A stretch of 7,171 bases of DNA, from the NCBI GenBank assembly GCA_017990795.1, contig JAGNNG010000090.1, positions 1 through 7,171 on the forward strand, in the 5' to 3' direction. The position numbers were made by a program, and so were the translations under genes. Below the pieces are notes generated by a model, which was given only the letters and a program-made list of their open reading frames with translations, had not been told where the DNA came from and searched no databases. This stretch comes from Deltaproteobacteria bacterium. Lineage in GTDB: Bacteria > Myxococcota_A > Polyangia > Palsa-1104 > JAEUJZ01. This document shows positions 1 through 5,568 of this stretch, in pieces (position 1 is the stretch's first letter; every line of letters starts with the position of its first letter).

Positions 1-885
1 CCCCGACAGCTTGTCGATGACGGCATTGCGCGGCTTGGCAAAGCCCAGCCAGATGCGGCCTGACTGTCCGCGCATCAGGTTATCGGGATAGCCCGGCAGG
101 TTGTCTAGCAGCACCTGCGCCTGTGGCAACTCGCGGTTTTGCGGCGCGTCCGTCACCGCAAGATCCTGCGCCAAAACCGAGAGCTTCCACACCCGATACT
201 TGCCGGTCTCACACACAAACAGCGACTGCTGATCTTGGCTAAGCGCGATGCCGTTTGCAAAGCTGAGGCCGCGCGCCACGACGCGGGTCTGCTTGGTGCT
301 GGGGTCGTAGGCGAGGACGCGACCGGTGGCGCTCTGCTCCAAGATGTCCAGGATGCTGGCTTCGAAGGTGCCGCCCCAGCGCTGCGGGGGAAAGCGAGTA
401 CTGGCATCGGTGAAATAAATCTGGCCCGACTTGGCGACGACCACGGCATCGGCGTAGACAATCGGCTGACCCTGCACCTGCTGCGTAAGGACGGTGATGG
501 TGCGGTCGGGAGCCACCGCCAGCAGGCCGCGCATCGCATCGGCAGCAATCAAGTTTCCGGCGCTGTCAAAGTCAAAGCCCAGCACGCGACCGTGGGTGTC
601 GGCCCAGACTTGCAGGTCGCTGCCATCGGGATTCATGCGCAGGATGTGGCCGCTTTGGACCGTGGTGTACAGCTTCTGATCGGGCCCGATGACGACGTGC
701 TCAGGGCCGACTTCGCCACTTAAAAAGATGTGCTGCAGCGAGCTTAGCTTTTGATTTTCCGCATGCACGCCGACGTAGCCCGGAGGTCGCGCCGCCTGCC
801 ATGCCACCGGCGCAATCGGCACCGGCCACAGCGTTAGGTAGGCCGCAATCAGAACGAACAAGGCAAATAGAGCACGCTTTTTCAT
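1..885 (-). CDS. strictosidine synthase/APMAP-like beta-propeller protein, membrane-anchored (3' end beyond window)
   Basis: Reading the minus strand from the ATG at 885 gives 295 open codons to the window edge with no stop. Residues 5-20 form a hydrophobic anchor after M-K-K-R, so the propeller is probably periplasmic and tethered. The body matches the strictosidine-synthase-like/SMP-30 superfamily, closest in pattern to APMAP: G-P-E-H at 60-63, I-Y-F-T-D at 156-160, S-F-A-N-G at 208-212 and L-P-G-Y-P-D-N at 263-269. By analogy with SMP-30, E62, N211 and D268 would hold a divalent metal. The usual Asn-Asp pair of the family ('F-x-N-D') reads D146-A147 here. Family members include lactonases and arylesterases, and the substrate cannot be told from sequence. 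The gene lies 55 bases downstream of the GbsR-like regulator on the same strand, so co-transcription is likely. No clear ribosome binding site is seen. The family call is firm, the function open. Confidence 0.88.
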   Translation of the reverse strand, partial: MKKRALFALFVLIAAYLTLWPVPIAPVAWQAARPPGYVGVHAENQKLSSLQHIFLSGEVGPEHVVIGPDQKLYTTVQSGHILRMNPDGSDLQVWADTHGRVLGFDFDSAGNLIAADAMRGLLAVAPDRTITVLTQQVQGQPIVYADAVVVAKSGQIYFTDASTRFPPQRWGGTFEASILDILEQSATGRVLAYDPSTKQTRVVARGLSFANGIALSQDQQSLFVCETGKYRVWKLSVLAQDLAVTDAPQNRELPQAQVLLDNLPGYPDNLMRGQSGRIWLGFAKPRNAVIDKLSG

Positions 886-940
886 CAGGTTTTCTTGAGT
901 GGAAAAGGAAGGGTCGTTTCGACGGGAAAACGGGGGCTTA

Positions 941-1549
941 TTAGGACTTTGTAGCGGGCTCGCTGCTGGGCTCGTGCTGTATCAGCGTGGTCTGCAGGGC
1001 CGCCAGATCAATGCGCTGACCGCTGAGCACTTCCTGCAGCAGCAGCTGGCCAACATCGCTTAAGCGCTGCAGGGTCTGCACGCGTGCCGACAGTCGTTGC
1101 AGCTGCTGCTGTGCTTCCAGCGGCACCGGCTCGCCAGAGGGCGAGGGCGCTTGCAGCTCGGCGATGCCACTCTGTGCGCTGGCCAGCTGGTCGATGGTAT
1201 CGGTGATGGCCAATAGCTCGCGCTCGCGAAACACCCGCGACACCATCTTCCACAGCGAGGTCTCTGGCAGGTAGTAGTCGCGACGGTCGCCTGGCACCCA
1301 GGTCTTTTTCACCACGCCCCACTTTAGAAGCTCGCTGACCGTCATCGAGATCGAGCCTGGCGAGACTTGCAGCGCCTCACCTAGCTCTGCTGCCGACAGC
1401 GGCTGGTCGGCCAGATACAAAAGCGCCCACATGCGTCCCATGATCCGCTTAAAGCCCCAAAGCTCCATGAGCCCACCAATGGAGTCTGCGACCTGGCAGC
1501 GGTACTTCTGCGCGCGCTCGCGGGTTTCTTTCTCAAGGTCCTGTGTCAT
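941..1549 (-). CDS. GbsR/MarR-family transcriptional regulator
   Basis: 202 residues from the ATG at 1549. A longer frame runs back to 1645, but its extra 32 residues do not resemble the family and would cover the likely promoter. Residues 25-45 (G-G-L-M-E-L-W-G-F-K-R-I-M-G-R-M-W-A-L-L-Y) and the winged helix at about 50-95 are typical of GbsR-like proteins: the recognition helix V-S-P-G-S-I-S-M-T-V at 62-71, then L-L-K-W-G-V-V and W-V-P-G-D-R-R-D-Y-Y for the wing. The C-terminal half (about 105-190) is rich in Gln and Leu and is probably a helical dimerisation and effector region. Family members are dimeric DNA-binding proteins, often repressors that respond to small molecules. The effector here is unknown. 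The downstream propeller gene is the natural target, and autoregulation is plausible because possible operator half-sites overlap the promoter. Confidence 0.9.
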   Translation of the reverse strand: MTQDLEKETRERAQKYRCQVADSIGGLMELWGFKRIMGRMWALLYLADQPLSAAELGEALQVSPGSISMTVSELLKWGVVKKTWVPGDRRDYYLPETSLWKMVSRVFRERELLAITDTIDQLASAQSGIAELQAPSPSGEPVPLEAQQQLQRLSARVQTLQRLSDVGQLLLQEVLSGQRIDLAALQTTLIQHEPSSEPATKS

Positions 1550-1558
1550 CGGGCAAAG

Positions 1559-1567
1559 ATTGTAACA
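1559..1567 (-). promoter_or_regulatory. extended -10 promoter of the GbsR-like regulator, near-leaderless start
   Basis: On the minus strand the sequence TG-T-TACAAT is a full extended -10 element. Its end lies only 9 bases before the chosen ATG at 1549. Transcription starting about 7 bases downstream would leave a leader of only two or three bases, which fits the absence of a Shine-Dalgarno sequence. No good -35 is present at 17 bases, as expected when an extended -10 compensates. The element overlaps TTGT/ACAA half-sites. It is a pattern match only. Confidence 0.4.
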
Positions 1568-1700
1568 TCGGGACAACATTGGAAGCGCAAACGATTGTTC
1601 CGAAGATCCGATACTGCCAGCGCCGGGCCGCAGCGAGGCATTCACAATCCTGGCGCAACGCTCTTGGGGCCGCGCGCACGGTCAGCGTAAGCTAGTGGTC

Positions 1701-2084
1701 ATGCGCATCCTTCACACCATGCTCCGAGTCGGCAATCTGGAAAAATCCCTGCACTTTTATACGCAAGTGCTGGGCATGAAGCTCTTGCGGCGCAGCGACT
1801 ACGAGTCGGGCCGCTTCACGCTGGCCTTCGTTGGCTACGGCGACGAATCCGACACCGCCGTCATCGAGCTGACCCACAACTGGGACACCGAGCACTACGA
1901 GATCGGCACCGGCTACGGCCACATCGCCATCGGCACCGAGGACATCTACAAGACCTGCGACAACATTCGCGCCAGCGGCGGCAAGATCGTGCGTGAGCCC
2001 GGTCCGATGAAGCACGGCACCACCGTCATCGCCTTTGTTGAAGATCCCAGCGGCTACAAGATCGAGCTAATTCAGACTGCGTAA
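1701..2084 (+). CDS. gloA: lactoylglutathione lyase (glyoxalase I), Ni-type
   Basis: 127 residues, close to the 135 of Escherichia coli GloA. The protein isomerises the hemithioacetal of methylglyoxal and glutathione to S-lactoylglutathione in the cytoplasm, the first step of methylglyoxal detoxification. It carries two beta-alpha-beta-beta-beta modules of the vicinal oxygen chelate fold. The four metal ligands are all present at the E. coli positions: H5 (M-R-I-L-H), E56 (V-I-E-L-T), H74 (Y-G-H-I-A) and E122 (K-I-E-L-I). The compact chain lacks the insertions of the long zinc-type enzymes, which points to nickel or cobalt use. A GTG at 1695 is in frame, but the ATG at 1701 gives the conserved M-R-I-L-H-T-M-L-R-V-G start. 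No strong ribosome binding site is seen. It is transcribed divergently from the regulator across about 150 bases, and shared control is possible but not shown. Confidence 0.97.
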   Translation: MRILHTMLRVGNLEKSLHFYTQVLGMKLLRRSDYESGRFTLAFVGYGDESDTAVIELTHNWDTEHYEIGTGYGHIAIGTEDIYKTCDNIRASGGKIVREPGPMKHGTTVIAFVEDPSGYKIELIQTA

Positions 2085-2156
2085 CGGGCCGCAGCTGCGG
2101 TTCGCTTCGCATTTGCTCTTGGCTTAATTTTTCGTCGCTGCGCTGCTGTTTCTAAC

Positions 2157-2198
2157 CGCACTTTTGGCACCTGCTGTCAGAAGTGCGCGCTACTTTTT
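2157..2198 (+). terminator. putative intrinsic terminator downstream of gloA
   Basis: A 13-base arm at 2157-2169 pairs with 2175-2187 around a five-base loop, followed six bases later by a run of five T. Two of the pairs are T-G and G-T. They pair as wobbles only in RNA copied from the plus strand and would be A-C mismatches on the other, so the hairpin fits plus-strand transcripts from gloA, whose stop is 72 bases upstream. The gap before the T run is longer than in an ideal terminator. Confidence 0.6.
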
Positions 2199-2221
2199 GC
2201 AGGCCTGATGCGGCTGCTCGC

Positions 2222-2252
2222 TTGCCTTTTCGCGCTTGGATCTCGCTACACT
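2222..2252 (+). promoter_or_regulatory. candidate sigma-70-type promoter of the secreted protease
   Basis: TTGCCT at 2222-2227 and TACACT at 2247-2252 are separated by 19 bases, longer than the ideal 17. A start near 2259 would give a leader of about 35 bases containing the strong ribosome binding site at 2281. The position lies just after the putative gloA terminator, consistent with independent transcription of the protease. This is a weak match with no test of background frequency. Confidence 0.25.
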
Positions 2253-2280
2253 GCGGCGGCTGCTTATTCCCCCCTGCACC

Positions 2281-2286
2281 AAGGAG
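2281..2286 (+). promoter_or_regulatory. ribosome binding site that fixes the protease start
   Basis: AAGGAG lies eight bases before the ATG at 2295. It selects this start over the upstream in-frame ATG at 2208, which would add 29 residues in front of a complete signal peptide. Confidence 0.8.
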
Positions 2287-2294
2287 CGATACAC

Positions 2295-3221
2295 ATGCAA
2301 CGGACGCGCAAGTCTTCCTTCTCTGCCCTCGCTTACGGTTGTTTAAGTGCCCTGGTTAGCCCTTTGGCAGTTGCTCTGACTCTGGCGGCTGCGGCCCCAG
2401 CTTCGGCGCTGCCTGTGGGCCAAGTCTCTGACCCGCACGAGTCGCTGCGCGAAGCCCCTTCCATCGAGGAGCTGGACGCCGCCGCGGTAGACTTTACGTC
2501 GATCGTGGCGCTGTCGAACTGCTCGGGCTCGCTGGTCCGCTTTACGACTTCCAAGGCAGATGACAAGGCGATGGTACTGACCAACGGTCATTGTCTAAGC
2601 GGCTTTGTAAAGGCGGGCGATGCGGTGGTGGGCGCGACCTCTAGCCGTACCTTTTCGCTGCTGGCTTCGTCGGGCCGCTCATCGCTGGGCACGCTGCGCG
2701 CCACTGAGATCATGTACGCGACGATGACCGGCTCGGACTTTGCGCTGTATCGCCTGAGCCAGACCTACGCGCAGATTGCCAGTCGCTTTCGTGTCGATCC
2801 GCTGACCATCGCTGACACTCATCCGGTCGCGGGCACTTCGATCCGCATCGTGTCTGGGTATTGGCGCAAGATCTACTCGTGCTCGATCGACCGCTTTGTC
2901 AGCAAGCTGCAAGAGGGCACCTGGACGTTTACCGATTCGATCCGCTTCCTGCAGCCGGGCTGCGAGACCATCGGTGGCACCTCGGGCTCGCCGATCATCG
3001 CAGCGGACACCCGCGCCGTCATCGGCATCAACAACACCGGCAACGAGGGCGGCACCGCCTGCAGCATGAACAACCCCTGCGAGGTCAAGCCCGACGGCAG
3101 CGTGATCTCAAACAAGGGCGCCGCGTACGGTCAGCAGCTGTACCAGATCTACTCGTGCCTGACCGCTGCCAACGAGATCGATCTGAATCGCTTTGGCTGC
3201 CGCCTCAACAAGCCGCTGTAG
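2295..3221 (+). CDS. secreted trypsin-like serine protease (S1-type fold)
   Basis: 308 residues with a Sec-type signal peptide: basic M-Q-R-T-R-K, a hydrophobic core to about residue 34, and a likely cut after P-A-S-A (38). The catalytic triad is visible: H99 in T-N-G-H-C, D148 in G-S-D-F-A-L-Y, and S230 in G-T-S-G-S-P, which corresponds to G-D-S-G-G-P of trypsin. Eight cysteines remain in the mature chain (76, 100, 196, 223, 256, 262, 288, 302). C76-C100 flanks the histidine like the classical C42-C58 bridge, and the even count suggests four disulphides formed outside the cytoplasm. About 30 residues after the signal peptide may be a short propeptide. T229 replaces the Asp before the catalytic serine that pairs with the free N-terminus in zymogen-type enzymes, so activation probably differs from trypsin. 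Substrate unknown. The gene appears monocistronic, or is loosely followed by the hydrolase 73 bases on. Confidence 0.88.
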   Translation: MQRTRKSSFSALAYGCLSALVSPLAVALTLAAAAPASALPVGQVSDPHESLREAPSIEELDAAAVDFTSIVALSNCSGSLVRFTTSKADDKAMVLTNGHCLSGFVKAGDAVVGATSSRTFSLLASSGRSSLGTLRATEIMYATMTGSDFALYRLSQTYAQIASRFRVDPLTIADTHPVAGTSIRIVSGYWRKIYSCSIDRFVSKLQEGTWTFTDSIRFLQPGCETIGGTSGSPIIAADTRAVIGINNTGNEGGTACSMNNPCEVKPDGSVISNKGAAYGQQLYQIYSCLTAANEIDLNRFGCRLNKPL

Positions 3222-3249
3222 TCTGCTTTCGCTGCTTCGCTGAATCCTC

Positions 3250-3281
3250 GCGCGGCACTCCCTTTTTTCGGAGTGTCGCGC
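3250..3281 (+). terminator. strong hairpin after the protease gene; possible terminator, T run in the loop
   Basis: A 12-base arm (3250-3261) pairs with 3270-3281, with one G-T pair (3255 with 3276), around the eight-base loop CTTTTTTC. It starts 28 bases after the protease stop and ends 13 bases before the hydrolase ATG. The wobble favours plus-strand RNA. Unlike a standard intrinsic terminator, the T run is in the loop and only a short CTTTG follows the stem. It might instead act as a 3' mRNA stabiliser or attenuate the downstream gene. Confidence 0.4.
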
Positions 3282-3294
3282 TAGCTTTGCCAGC

Positions 3295-4287
3295 ATGAAG
3301 CTCTCGCCGCCGCGTCCGTGTCGTCCTCCGTACTGGGCTCTGCATGGGCACCTACAGACCGTGATTGGCAGCCTGTGGCCAGCACCTCCGCTGACGCTGC
3401 CATTTACCCGCCTTGAGATCCCACTTGTCGACGGTGACCGCCTGGTCGTGCGCTGCTTTGCCAGTGCGCATCCGCTGCCCCAGCCGATCATTGCGTGTCT
3501 ATTTCACGGCCTGGGTGGACACGATGATCGCCCGTACATTCGTCGCACCGTGCGCCTTTTGAATCAGCGCGGCGTACACGTGTGGACCATCAATCACCGA
3601 GGCTGCGGCATCGGTCGAGGCTTTGCCAAAGGCACCTATCACAGCGGGGTCGCCGCCGATCTGGGCGAGGTCTTCGCATACGCCCGCCAGCACAGCCCGC
3701 AAGCCCGCATCTTGGGCATCGGCTTTTCGCTCAGCGCCAATGCGCTGCTCCTAAACTTGGGCGACGGTCTGCGCGGGCCGCATCCCAAGCCGGACGCGGC
3801 GATTGCGGTCAATCCGCCGGTGAACTTGGCGCGCTGCTCAGAGCTCATCTCGATGCGACGGCATCGCATCTACGACAAGTCGTTTATTCGGACCGTGCTG
3901 CGCTCGGTGCGCGAGCGTGAGGCCGATGGCCTGATCCCGCGCGACAAATATCCGGTGCATGAAGCGATGACGCTGCAGGAGTTTGACGACGCCTTTACCG
4001 CGCCCGCCAGCGGCTTTGTGGACCGACATGACTACTACGCGCGCTGCAGCGCCGAGCCGCACCTTTATCGCATCGAGACGCCGACGGTGATCCTGCATGC
4101 CGAGGATGATCCGCTCATTGATGCGCGCGACCTCCGCCAAGCGCGGCTCGGCCCCGGGGTCCACCTGCAGCTAGAGCAGCATGGTGGGCACCTGGGCTAT
4201 CTGTGTCGCGAGCAGCCGAGCTACCGCTGGCTCGACTACGCGCTGGGCCACTTCGTCGATGAGCTGCGGGCAGGCGGGCACTTGTAA
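3295..4287 (+). CDS. YheT-family alpha/beta hydrolase
   Basis: 330 residues, the usual length for this family (AB-hydrolase_4, COG0429). Hallmarks run in order: the N-terminal H-G-H-L-Q-T at 17-22, the oxyanion-region H-G-L-G-G at 71-75, N-H-R-G-C-G at 100-105, and the nucleophile S145 in G-I-G-F-S-L-S. The acid lies in H-A-E-D-D-P at 268-273, and the catalytic histidine is H299 in H-G-G-H-L-G. The elbow reads G-x-S-x-S rather than G-x-S-x-G. Family members are cytoplasmic or membrane-associated esterase or acyl-hydrolase-like enzymes, and no natural substrate can be assigned here. The ATG at 3295 is the only sensible start, but it lacks a well-placed ribosome binding site. The gene ends 14 bases from the stop of the oppositely directed Rieske oxygenase with no terminator between them. 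Confidence 0.92.
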   Translation: MKLSPPRPCRPPYWALHGHLQTVIGSLWPAPPLTLPFTRLEIPLVDGDRLVVRCFASAHPLPQPIIACLFHGLGGHDDRPYIRRTVRLLNQRGVHVWTINHRGCGIGRGFAKGTYHSGVAADLGEVFAYARQHSPQARILGIGFSLSANALLLNLGDGLRGPHPKPDAAIAVNPPVNLARCSELISMRRHRIYDKSFIRTVLRSVREREADGLIPRDKYPVHEAMTLQEFDDAFTAPASGFVDRHDYYARCSAEPHLYRIETPTVILHAEDDPLIDARDLRQARLGPGVHLQLEQHGGHLGYLCREQPSYRWLDYALGHFVDELRAGGHL

Positions 4288-4301
4288 GTGCGTCGTCGTC
4301 G

Positions 4302-5294
4302 CTATGCGCTGACGGCCTGATCCGCGCTGCCCTGATCAAAGAACTGCGAGTACCAGCGGCGCAGCTTGATAATGGCACCGTCTCCGTCGCACAGCACGGG
4401 ATGCGGCAGGTACTCTTTGCTCTGCCAGATCTGCATGTCTTCGTGGTAGGTGCGCATCATCTCGCGCACCGCCATTTTGCGCACCAGCAGCGACAGGCCC
4501 GGCACGCGCGTCTTCTCGGTCCAGATGGTCAAGCGGTGGTCGGTATATTCCGTATCCACCGGCACCAGCGACGAGAACACCAGCGCCTTGGTGCCCGGCA
4601 TCTCTGGGAAGTGCAGATAGTGAAAGCCCGGCTCGATCATGTGAAACTCCAGCCGCGCTTTGAGCGGAATCCCCAGGCGGTGGGTCTTGATGATCTGCGT
4701 AATCCGTAGCTCTTTGCCTTCAGCGCGAAAGATATTTTCCGGCATGGCGTGACGATGCACTGCCCAAAAGTGCGGGCTATCCACCGAGTTTTCCATAATG
4801 TCTTGGCTGTGTATGCGTATACAAAACTCAAAGCGCGAGGGCTTTTCGTATTTATCGCCGGCAAAGTTTTCCATGCTCGGTAAATCGTAATCGGGAGCAC
4901 GGCCATCGGCATGGCGATACATGAAGATAAGCCCATATCTTTCAATTACATGATAGGACTTGACTTGCGCTTTAACCGGGATCTTTTTGGCATAGGGAAT
5001 TCCTGAGCACATGCCATCGCCGTCAAAGCTCCAGTGGTGATATGGGCAGCGTACCGAGTTTTCCACCACGCAGCCGCCTTCCGAGAAGTGCGCGCCCAGG
5101 TGCGGGCAGACGTCATCTATGACGCTGGCGATGCCATTTTTGCCGCGAAACAGCGTGTACTGCTCGCCAAACTGTCGCACTTTGCGCAGCTGCCCTGGTT
5201 TTAAATCATCGCTCCATCCCACCTGAAACCAGCCATTGGTATAAGCAGGCAGGCTATAGCGTCTTTGCGTAGAAGATTGTATGGGCTTGGTCAT
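4302..5294 (-). CDS. Rieske non-haem iron oxygenase, KshA/DAF-36 (Neverland)-like
   Basis: 330 residues. The N-terminal Rieske domain binds a [2Fe-2S] cluster through C63-x-H65-x17-C83-x2-H86. The catalytic domain carries N169-S-V-D172-S-P-H175-F-W-A-V-H180, giving H175 and H180 as iron ligands and D172 as the likely electron-transfer residue. The C-terminal Y-H-E-D-M-Q-I-W segment supplies the third ligand (probably D286). The tail I-I-K-L-R-R-W-Y-S-Q-F-F (308-319) is strongly reminiscent of the sterol 7-desaturase DAF-36/Neverland and 3-ketosteroid 9-alpha-hydroxylase KshA group. A hydrophobic steroid-like substrate is therefore the best guess but not established. A separate reductase would be needed, and none lies in the window. 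The ATG at 5294 is chosen over a GTG at 5336 because AGGAG sits seven bases upstream. It is the last gene of the apparent operon with the two membrane proteins, 63 bases behind the 64-residue one. Confidence 0.92.
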   Translation of the reverse strand: MTKPIQSSTQRRYSLPAYTNGWFQVGWSDDLKPGQLRKVRQFGEQYTLFRGKNGIASVIDDVCPHLGAHFSEGGCVVENSVRCPYHHWSFDGDGMCSGIPYAKKIPVKAQVKSYHVIERYGLIFMYRHADGRAPDYDLPSMENFAGDKYEKPSRFEFCIRIHSQDIMENSVDSPHFWAVHRHAMPENIFRAEGKELRITQIIKTHRLGIPLKARLEFHMIEPGFHYLHFPEMPGTKALVFSSLVPVDTEYTDHRLTIWTEKTRVPGLSLLVRKMAVREMMRTYHEDMQIWQSKEYLPHPVLCDGDGAIIKLRRWYSQFFDQGSADQAVSA

Positions 5295-5301
5295 GGCGCT
5301 A

Positions 5302-5306
5302 CTCCT
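5302..5306 (-). promoter_or_regulatory. ribosome binding site that fixes the Rieske oxygenase start
   Basis: On the minus strand AGGAG lies seven bases before the ATG at 5294. This makes the in-frame GTG at 5336 an unlikely start. Confidence 0.75.
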
Positions 5307-5357
5307 GTCTGCATCCTGAGTCTTTGCTTGAATCACATACTTGTGGAGAATAATGAT

Positions 5358-5552
5358 TTAATTCTTACGGCTGCGGCGATGCAATAATAATCCTTGTAGT
5401 GTAATAATTATTAGTAACAGTGCGGTAACTACTGGCCAAATAATGAAAAAGAGTGCGGCATTGGCGTCGCGGTAGGTGATTCCTAGCGGCGCTGCCGCGC
5501 GTAATAAAAAATCAACACAGGCAATGTAGATGGTTGTTGCTAATTGCGTCAT
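5358..5552 (-). CDS. 64-residue membrane protein with Y-x3-N-x3-F-x3-W-P motif, unknown function
   Basis: A small protein not assignable to a named family. Residues 4-21 form a hydrophobic or amphipathic segment. After P-L-G-I-T-Y (22-27), a long hydrophobic helix spans about 30-57 and ends in the basic tail H-R-R-S-R-K, which should lie in the cytoplasm. The motif Y27-x3-N31-x3-F35-x3-W39-P40 recurs in the C-terminal helix of the protein encoded just upstream, and Q53 also matches. The every-fourth-residue spacing puts N, F and W on one helix face, as expected for helix-helix packing or cofactor contact. The start lies 16 bases after the upstream stop, and the Rieske gene begins 63 bases after this stop, so one transcript is likely. 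No Shine-Dalgarno sequence is visible, so translational coupling is possible. G+C is unusually low, with many ATA/ATT and TTA/TTG codons. Confidence 0.7.
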   Translation of the reverse strand: MTQLATTIYIACVDFLLRAAAPLGITYRDANAALFFIIWPVVTALLLIIITLQGLLLHRRSRKN

Positions 5553-5568
5553 GTGGATTTTTGGTAAA

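Noticed and set aside
139..723. 194-codon plus-strand open frame
   Set aside because: It lies antisense to the strictosidine-synthase-like gene, whose minus-strand product has clear family motifs throughout; the plus-strand product shows none.
1081..1140. Repeated CTGCAG/CAGCTG-like words in the regulator gene
   Set aside because: They encode Gln/Leu-rich helix residues and reflect codon use, not a repeat element.
1550..1645. N-terminal extension of the GbsR-like regulator by 32 residues
   Set aside because: The extra residues do not resemble the family and would place the extended -10 element inside the coding region.
2089..2100. Palindrome CCGCAGCTGCGG just after the gloA stop
   Set aside because: With no spare loop and no T run behind it, it is a poor terminator; the hairpin at 2157-2187 is far better. 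It could be a chance G+C-rich palindrome.
2861..3298. 145-codon plus-strand frame inside the protease gene
   Set aside because: A frame-shifted shadow of the protease, rich in Arg, His and Gln with no domain pattern; the protease frame is intact across it.
4279..4290. CACTT-GT-AAGTG inverted repeat at the end of the hydrolase gene
   Set aside because: Five-base arms with a two-base gap cannot form a stable RNA hairpin and no T run follows.
5402..5413. Perfect A+T palindrome TAATAATTATTA
   Set aside because: It falls inside the 64-residue gene over Leu/Ile codons and is an expected product of low-complexity hydrophobic coding.
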